A stretch of DNA of 64,000 bases from Ancistrus triradiatus (lineage: Eukaryota; Chordata; Actinopteri; Siluriformes; Loricariidae): contig JAJAGP010000333.1 of the NCBI GenBank assembly GCA_025084515.1, forward strand, positions 1 to 64,000, read 5' to 3'. Below are positions 56,423 through 64,000 of the stretch, one piece after another (the first letter of the stretch is position 1; each line of letters begins with the position of its first letter). The position numbers and the translations under genes were made by a program. A model generated the notes under the pieces. That model worked only from the letters and a program-made list of their open reading frames with translations, was not told where the DNA came from and searched no databases.

Positions 56423-56817
56423 CAGTACTATGCAAAAGTCTTAGGCCACCATTAGGTTTGTTGTTTGTACAATGATCGTATATAACATTGTCGACCCAAA
56501 AATTTCCCCTTGTGGTTTCTTGGCTGTTACCTTTCCAAAAAGACCATTCTTTATGAAGCTTCTTCGAAGTGTAGAATGGTCATCGTGGCATCTTGATGAA
56601 GCCTCCAGATGCTGCTATTGCTTAAGTGTAAGGGGAGGACACACTAAATACTTGCCACTGTAGCATATGGAAGCTAATTTCTTTCAGTTTTTAATACTGC
56701 ATACAGATTTTCTGTATTTTCTACTTGTATTGGAATAGAAGAGGTTATCATACCGTTGCCAAAACAATGGTGTATGTGTATAATCTAATGGTAGTCTAAG
56801 ACTTGTGCACAGTACTG
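56423..56817. mobile_element. Tc1/mariner MITE, family C, copy 1
   Basis: It is flanked by TA. The left end CAGTACTATGCAAAAGTC and the inverse of the right end CAGTACTGTGCACAAGTC are inverted repeats. 395 bases, no transposase. Confidence 0.8.
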
Positions 56818-56829
56818 TATGTAATCCCT

Positions 56830-58080
56830 AAACTACGTTCATTACAATCTAACAATAATGAACTTTGGATAAATCAGGCTTGAGAATGTATGATTTTTCA
56901 CCTTTTTGTCCACCCCTGTTTGAGCGCTCCCTACTTTTTATGCAGTTAGCATCCTCACATTTAGTCTTATGCATAATTTTATTGCATATAAGTGCATTAA
57001 ATAATTTGCTAATAACTCGTGCCAAAAGTATTGCACATATTTTAAGGAGTTTTAGTTGCATAGTTAATTTGGTGATTTGCATAACTGTATTAGTGATCCT
57101 CTTGGGGACTAATATCTGGGCAGTTTGTTGGTCCTTTTTCCAGTGTTCTATGAGCAGTAGCCTATGGCAAGTGAATAGTAACATTTACACTTGGGTGTTA
57201 ATGAACTACTATACTAAAACAAACTTGTACAAAAGCCTGTTTTATATTATGCCTTTGTCTCTCTTGGGGCACACAGAATCACAATAACGCTAATGAAAAA
57301 TCATTGTTCCCTGTCCAAATCCATATCTTTTGTCACATTACACCCTGAAAATAACTGAAATATTTCCAGTTGTATTTAAACATTATAACCGTCACCATCA
57401 AAGTGAAAATTACATTTTAATTTCTGATCAATTAGTAAAAGGTCGTTAGCAAAGTGTCTGGTTTGAATAAGTGATCAGCCCTTTAACTGTGATAAACTTG
57501 TACTCCTCACTGACTGTAGTGGTTTTGATTATGATTAATAAAACTGGCTGTTAGGTGTTTTTGCACCAAACAGTTCTAGGGACTAATTTAGGAGAAACTA
57601 CTCCCTGTAGAGCTACCCTGAGAACTACAGTCATTCCAGGGTTTTTTTTTTTTTTTTGGTTTGCATTCACTCCACCAGAAGTGCGGTTTGATGCTGAAGT
57701 GATGCAAGCCAATTTTGCCTGGATGTAAAATCATCCAAATTGTACCTCCTCTGTCACACACAGGCTCAGTAAGGCTGGACTTCACTTTTAGTCCATTTGT
57801 CTGCGTGGTGGTCCCCCCCATTTAGTGCAAAGATGTGTTGTTTATATGGCGGCTGCTGTACAAGTATATTTAAAAATGCCAGTTGCCCTAGAGCAAGGCA
57901 CGTGTATCAAGCACTATACACTTTCATCAGCATGTCTGGACCAATCACTATATACCACAACACCTATAGTTCATATATAGTTTATAACCTATAGTTATAA
58001 TTGAGTGCAGGTACTCCCCAATTTGCAATGGGAATATGTTCTGACAAATCCATCGTAAGTTGAATTTATTGTAATCGTAA
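56830..58080. other. scaper intron, mostly unrecognised
   Basis: The stretch 56865-57290 is open on both strands but resembles no known protein. 57300-57700 looks like decayed mariner DNA in reverse (CAAACAGTTCTAGGGACTAA). A poly(T) lies near 57642. Confidence 0.4.
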
Positions 58081-58084
58081 TATA

Positions 58085-58608
58085 CAGTGGGGCAAAAAAG
58101 TATTTAGTCAGCCACTGATTGTGCAAGTTCCCCTACGGAGTTGAAAGTCCGTGTTGCCCCAAAGCATCACTGCTCTAGAGGAGATCTGCATGGAGGAATG
58201 GGCCAAATTTTTTTTTCCTAATTTTGTCTCTCATAGTTGGTGTACATGTGATGAAAATTACAGACCTCTGACTGTTTGAGGCTGTGGACAGGTTTCTATT
58301 ATACAGATAATGAGGTCAAACGGATGCCATTAATACAGGTAACGAGTGGGGGACAGAAGAGCTACTTATGGAATAAGTTACAGGTTTGCGAGAGCCAGAA
58401 ATATTCCTTGTTTGTGGGTGACCAAATACTTATTTTTCACCATGACTTACCATTGAATTCTTTAAAAATCTTAATGTGATTTCCTGGATTTTTTTTCTCA
58501 TTTTGTCTCTCATAGTTGAAGTGATGAAAATTACAGACCTCTCTCATCTTTCTAAGTAGGAGAACTTGCACAGTCAGTGGCTGACTAAATACTTTTTTTG
58601 CGCCACTG
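58085..58608. mobile_element. Tc1-like family B, copy 4 (rearranged chimera)
   Basis: It has proper TA-flanked ends CAGTGGGGCAAAAAAG and TTTTTTTGCGCCACTG. Inside, a short + oriented piece (GAGGAGATCTGCATGG) is followed by pieces in reverse orientation (CTGACTGTTTGAGGCTGTGG), so the interior is scrambled. Confidence 0.8.
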
Positions 58609-58609
58609 T

Positions 58610-60780
58610 ATATCATTCTGTATCCTACCTTAAACATACTTACACCATTTACATTAATCTCCAGTTGGGCAAAATCATTAACATAAAGCTTATTTTATAA
58701 TAGTATTGAATACCTCATATAATTTATTGAATAATGTATTGAAAATGAAACATAGCTCATCACTTCTGCCACGTGACTTCCTGTCATGCTCTGCTGAATT
58801 CTTCATTGAGTGCAGGAGAGTATCGTACTTCATATCTCTTGCCTGGGGAAAAATCTAACTTCAAAATTCAGAGTGCAGTTTCTGCTGAATGTGTATTAGT
58901 TGATTCTCATAGTAAAGTTGTAATATCATAAATCGGAAGATCGTAAATTGGGGAGTACCTGTAGTCTGTAATCCTACATTGTCAAATTGGTACTTTGAGA
59001 CTGGTGTTTGTGGTTACTGTGGAAGTTAAGTAGTTTTCTGACCAGTGATCTAAAGTCAAAGGCAGAGATCAGTCTGGTTTGATGATTACGCCATTTCCTC
59101 CCAGTCTATAAAATGTTTGTTCATCCAGAAGTTATGCCTCAAATAATTCAAGCTGGGCAGGACTACGAAAATACTCCATGGTGCTGATGAAGCTATAAGC
59201 TGCACTGCATCTTCAAGTAATACAAGGCGCAAGATGAAGGTGCCAGTACACTTCCTGAATCAATGCTTACTTTAGAGCAAACTACTATATTGGTGACAAG
59301 ATTTGTTAGTGCTATGGATGCTCTCACTAGACTTGTAGTCTAGGTTAAAGTCATGTAATGGGGAACACCTTCATGACTTCAATGCCAGATCTCCAGCTGA
59401 GGACACCAGCAGCCATGTCACCATGACCAGTGAAGTTATTCACAGTGAGCAGTTTGTAGCCAAGTGCTGTTAAAGGTCAACACAGAACTCTTGCGCAACG
59501 GAGTGAAAAATTCTCGAAACCATAGTTGATGGTTAAGAACCCACCATACTACTTTAAGCTGCAGCTCAGTAAGCAGAAACCCGGAGGATCTAGTTTTTTT
59601 TTAAAAAAGAGTCTGGCAGGCTCCCAGAGTTATTCATGGAACCTTTGTCTCATTCTCCATTGCCCCTGCCAACCAGCCACATAAGACCTGTAAAATACAA
59701 GCTGCTTTTACTACTGAACAGCTTAGCCTAGCCCAATACACCCAGCCTGTGAAAACGCTGAAAGAAAGTACAGGCGTTTGACTGGCCTGCCTTTCAGAGC
59801 CTTGGATGAAGTTTAGTTTTTCTGATTATCGCCTATTAATCACAGCCACAGAATGGGATGACCCATTGTTACCTGATGATGCTTAGCAGACCTAGTCTTC
59901 CTGGAACATTTGTAATAACTACCTCATGATTGCCCCAGAATTGATCTGGACTTCCCAAATTGCAACAGAGAACTCTTTTGTGATGAGTCTGAGCTTGCTT
60001 ATGGCTCAGTTGCTTTCAATGTGGTTGCTTTCCGTCCAGCACGGCTGCAGCTGCTAAAGCCAACGTCCTACTCAACATGCATGGACTTCTTCCCAGCAAT
60101 TCAGATTGGAGCAATACATTGACAGATCATTTTGGTTATTCATGGGTCTCTATCACTGTATGGCATCCATGAATTCTGTTTGAAGTTTTTAAACAAAAAG
60201 CACTGTAGTCCACTGCAATTAAAAGAAATTGAGGTTTAAAATTGTTTTAAAGCTCTCCTGTAGCTGAATTGCTCTGCTGTAGTGAATTATTTTCGAGCCA
60301 GTTGTGGTTTCTGGGATTTGCATATTTGCTATGGATGCAGTAGGTCCACATGTAGGGAATGCAAGTACTGTATTGATTAGGAGTGAATAGAGCCAGGTGC
60401 ATATATTTAAAAAATTGGAAATGATATTCGGCCAAGACCATTGGAGTCGTGCGTCTCTTGTAACGATACACCCTGTTCACGTGTCAAATCGATTCTGATA
60501 CTGAAGATACTGACTTTGTAATAATCTATTTTACATTCAATAAAATGCTTTTTATTTCTGAATTGTATCCAATGCAGACTAATGCACTTTTCTGTGTAGG
60601 TTTGTAAACAAAATGCATTTGGTTCTGAAGAATAACAATTCAAAATTAGTTTTCTAATTCAAATTACTTTACATAGTAATTTTCTAAAAATAAAAATGTA
60701 ACAAAATTTGCAATTAAAATAAATGATGTATGATTGTGATGAAACGATGACATTACATTATCCGGTGTAATAAACAATCA
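58610..60780. other. scaper intron, nothing recognised
   Basis: No exon, RNA gene or named repeat was recognised on either strand. Short open frames lack splice context. Confidence 0.4.
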
Positions 60781-61111
60781 TTCATTCATTTTCTTATCCA
60801 CTTAATCCTGGTCGTGGGAGTGCCGCCAGCTAAGCAGCGGCTCAGGCCACAAGGCAGGAACAACCGCTGACGAGGTGCTAATTCCAACATAGGGTACATA
60901 CTCTCACACACTAGGGGCACTTTAGAGATACTAATTAACCTAATGAACATGTCTTTGGACTGTCGGAGGAAACCAGCATGCCCAGAGTAAAGCCACATGG
61001 CCAAGGGGTGGGCATGCAGACTCGGACCCAGACCGCTCAAACTGGGGATCGAACCCAGGACTTTCTTACTGTGAGGCGACAGTGCTACCCACCAAGCCAC
61101 TGTGCCGCCTG
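60781..61111 (-). mobile_element. SINE family T, copy 3
   Basis: On the minus strand it begins GGCGGCACAGTGGCTTGGTG (box A-like), with GGTTCGATCC as box B. The body includes the inverse of CACTTTAGAGATACTAATTA. Confidence 0.75.
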
Positions 61112-61149
61112 TGTGATAAATAAGATCGCACATCGTCCCTTTTTTTGCA

Positions 61150-62400
61150 TCACGATGCTTGTCTGGTAATGAGTGTTGAGGCCTTTGGAGTCTCGGCTGT
61201 CATAGCTATTCTTTATAAGCCTAACCACTGGTAACCACTGTGCTAATAAGTGGCCCTAATCTGCAGGCTCCTGCTGCACACATCTTTCACTGCCTCCACT
61301 CCACTATTAACTAAACGCACCTTGGAGCTTTCCTCTCCATTACCCCTCCCACAGACCTGGCTATCAATCTGAGATGCGCCAGTTTCACAGCATCACATTC
61401 TTCCCGCTTCAGATCAGTGGGACCCGAGTATGCCTCAGCATTGCACAGCATCTCCGTTAACACTTAAAAGCTCCTAATTCTCTGATGGGGATAGAGTTGG
61501 GCTTAGTTTAGGATTAAGAATCCATTTGACTATCTAGACGGTATCTGTCGTTTGTGTATAGGACAGGACTAGGCTAGTCCTAAAAGCCTGTAAATGTTAG
61601 ATGGCTTCTGTTTGTGACCCACGGGATTATTGGTAGGTTTTTTTGCAGCTAAGCTGGCTTTGTTGTCCACGTCTTGTCAAGCAGGTTTGGTAAAGGCTTC
61701 TTGTGCTAGGCCTGGGCTGCAGTCCTGCAGTAATCCGTGGGCTGGAACGGGAATCCATGCTAAAACTCTCGCTGTGTGGCTTTGTCCTAAGCTCAATGGA
61801 TTCCCTAGAGTCGTCCCTCCCCTCCTACAGATCGAATGTCATGCAGACAATGAGATGCCGCCGTCAATCCCTCTGCCTTGCTTTTCCCCCTCGCTAGTAA
61901 CTAGAAATGATTAGAGCCTCAATCAGATTTGCCAAGCCCCCTTCTTGCTAATTGGTAATTGGTCAATTTCAGCCGCATCTCTTGTGGAGGACCAGCGAGG
62001 CAGCAAAGAATGATGGGGTTTTTTGTGTATTTTTATTTTTTTTCACCCCCTCCCTTCTTTTTGTCCTTTCGTTCTTTGTGAATGGAGTGATTCCCTGACT
62101 CGGCTCCAGTCACTGTGACCCTTCCCTGATGCCCAAGCTTGTTTGTCTGCTGAAGATGGAGGAGGTGGGGTGAGGTTTAGGGTTACAGGAGCCCCGCCGT
62201 TGGTCTGAGGAGCAAGACTGGGGCTCCACTGTGACTTTGCACCCTGTCCCTCCTGACTGACTTCAGTCAAAGGACTTTCAGATCACCTCAACAGCTCTGT
62301 GGTTCTGTCCCACGGCAAACTGGGCTCATATTTACGTGAGACAGGGTGGTGAGGCGGAAAATCTGTCCTGTGTATTTCTGTCAGTTTGCACAATAAATGC
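61150..62400. promoter_or_regulatory. Repeat-free scaper intron block, candidate conserved non-coding element
   Basis: Higher GC and no recognised repeat for 1.2 kb, unlike the surrounding DNA. Around 61940-61975 lie TAATTGGTAATTGG and GGTCAATTT, homeodomain-type sites. No coding signal is supported. This is a suggestion only. Confidence 0.25.
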
Positions 62401-62769
62401 TTTCTATGCGTCTTAATAATGGACTAATGACTATTGGTACTGAGTCTTTTAAGAGTTTGTGTGGTTAGTCATAAATTCTTTTGGAAATGACTGCAGTATA
62501 TGTACAGCAGTGTATACAGAACTATTAGTGTTTTTGAACTAAAATAGCTGAACAGTTGAAAATGCTCTTTTCCCATGTCAAGGCGATAATGAAGGTTAAA
62601 GGAAATGGAGATGTTAAAAACTGTCCTTGTTGGTGGTCTTTGTCTACAGTGACTTAATGCACAGTGTGAAGGATGGTTCGAGTAGCCAAAGACAAAGAAA
62701 CTCCGAAGATTGCAGCGGGGGAATTGCAGACATTAGGTCTTGAGGTCAACTACAGTACGACACCACCTA

Positions 62770-63246
62770 CAGTACTCCCCAAAAGTATTGGGCCACCATT
62801 AGATTAGATATAAAATTGTTACATGACAATGTATAATTATTATTCAGCCTCTTTATTAGAATACAACCAGAAAATACAGGAAACTTGTATACAGTATTTC
62901 AAACTGAAGAAAATCATAAATGCAGCTTCTGCTGAACTCCCCTTACACTTGAGAAATAGCAGCATTTGGCAGGTTCATCGGGATGCCAAGTTGACCCTAG
63001 GCAACAGTTTACAATCTGAAGAAGTTTGATCAGGAGTGGTCTTTTTGGAAGTTTACCAGACAAGAAATCTCTTTTTTTCCAGAAGTGGAACAGGGTGACA
63101 AGATGTGCTGAAGTTCACAAAAATTTAAATGAAGATCAGTGGGGAAGTATCATGGAATGACAAATTCAAGTTATATATATAAGGTCATTATACCATTTGC
63201 TAAAACAACAAATGTAATAGTGGCCTAAGACTATTGCACAGTACTC
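62770..63246. mobile_element. Tc1/mariner element, family C, copy 2
   Basis: The left end CAGTACTCCCCAAAAGTATT and the right end ...GCCTAAGACTATTGCACAG match the family C copy at 56423. It includes a longer, decayed interior with transposase-like words. Confidence 0.7.
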
Positions 63247-63261
63247 TAAATGACATAACCA

Positions 63262-63765
63262 GAAATGGTTTGGGAGGGTTGCCAGAGGAAAGCTTCTGCT
63301 CTCATGGACAACAGAGTGTTAATAACCTCAGCTGCATACAGTTTGCCAGAAATTATGGAAACTTTCAGTGGGACTGTCTTCTATGGTGAGATGAGACCAA
63401 AATAGTTTTTTGGCAGCGAAACATCAGATATGGGTTTGGGACAGACACAAAAATAGTCATGCAGAAAAGTACAGCATCCTCACTGTGAATTATGGTGGTG
63501 GATCTTTGATGTTGCTTGACAACTTTTTTTTTTTTTTTCTCCCTTTTCAAAGGCCTTGGACAGCTTGTTCGGATACATGGAATCATGGTCTCCAAGTATG
63601 AAGTACTCCAATATATTAAATTAAATCCTGACTGAGGCAGTCAGGAATCTTAAACTGTGTCACCAAAATACTTCACTGATCACAGAATCAAGGTTTTGCT
63701 ATGATTATACCATGATTATACCAATCCCCCAATTTAAACCCCATAACCTCAAAACCTGTAGGATT
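63262..63765 (+). mobile_element. Tc1 transposase relic
   Basis: It carries ATGAGACCAAAATAG (DETK-type), RYGFGTDTK-like and GGTGGTGGATC (GGGS-type) words in broken frames. It is adjacent to, but distinct from, the family C element. Confidence 0.5.
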
Positions 63766-64000
63766 AGCTGAAGAGAGACTGGAGAGAGACTCCAGCCACA
63801 CCAGAGGGCAGTAACTCTCTCCCTTCTCCGGTTATCTGGGGACGAGGTGCCGCCAAGGACTTTCCTGCTTAGACTCAAGTTCCTGGAGTGACTCTGTGTA
63901 TCGGATTACCTAATGCCGATGTGCATATTTTACATTTTGCTTAAACTATGGCTCCATGACTTATTTGTTTAGATAAATTAGTTTCATTCTTAGGTTTATC

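Noticed and set aside
56849..57287. 140-codon + frame and 111-codon - frame over the same DNA
   Set aside because: Neither matches a known family. The + frame is hydrophobic and AT-driven. No start context or splice sites.

Overview
The window is nuclear DNA from a ray-finned fish, probably a teleost. It carries intron-containing vertebrate genes with GT-AG introns. It also carries several teleost-type Tc1/mariner families, and about ten copies of one tRNA-headed SINE whose tail ends in the 'cgctctggataagggcgtctg' type of LINE-derived sequence. All three recognisable genes lie on the + strand: sqor (about 925-10650), ctdspl2 (coding 20485-27570) and the 5' part of scaper (about 32690 to beyond the right edge). 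The human orthologues of all three map to 15q, which fits a conserved chromosome segment. Species was not determined.

Region 1 (1-10.7 kb): sqor, mitochondrial sulfide:quinone oxidoreductase, in nine coding exons. Exons 1, 3 and 9 read cleanly. Exons 2, 4, 5, 6, 7 and 8 keep strong amino-acid similarity but only across many one- or two-base indels. I favour local raw-read assembly error over a true pseudogene, because indels outnumber substitutions and a Tc1 copy in the last intron is corrupted the same way. The introns hold a Tc1 relic, SINEs, a pair of promoter-like direct repeats, a LINE scrap, a CpG-bearing DNA transposon and a very G-rich stretch.

Region 2 (10.7-20.4 kb): intergenic DNA and the ctdspl2 5' end. 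It has a degenerate ~40-bp tandem array interrupted by a small MITE, then a CpG-rich promoter-like block (about 14.9-15.9 kb), then the first intron with mariner-type elements.

Region 3 (20.4-27.6 kb): ctdspl2, twelve coding exons, complete open frame of 470 codons. A Tc1-like insertion ends only 17 bases upstream of exon 5 (of the coding numbering used here, the fourth coding exon) and probably supplies its branch point.

Region 4 (27.6-32.5 kb): ctdspl2 3' UTR and intergenic repeats.

Region 5 (32.5-64 kb): the start of scaper. A CpG-rich first coding exon (tentative) is followed by a ~11.7 kb intron with a 100-N gap, then three certain coding exons (44670, 46314, 47864) and a last intron running past the window edge. 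This part holds a probable solo LTR whose promoter side carries a long run of heat-shock-element pentamers, a (GT)25 microsatellite in the loop of a 40-bp palindrome, a GC-AG intron, and many Tc1 copies. Scaper is known for ancient linkage to Islet genes, so its introns may hold Islet enhancers.

No prokaryotic system, CRISPR array, rRNA or genuine tRNA gene was seen. Nothing seen amounts to a new multi-gene system. The most novel items are the heat-shock-element LTR, the transposon-supplied splice site, the inverted copy of the scaper 5' exon inside a SINE, and an unclassified MITE with a 2-bp target duplication.
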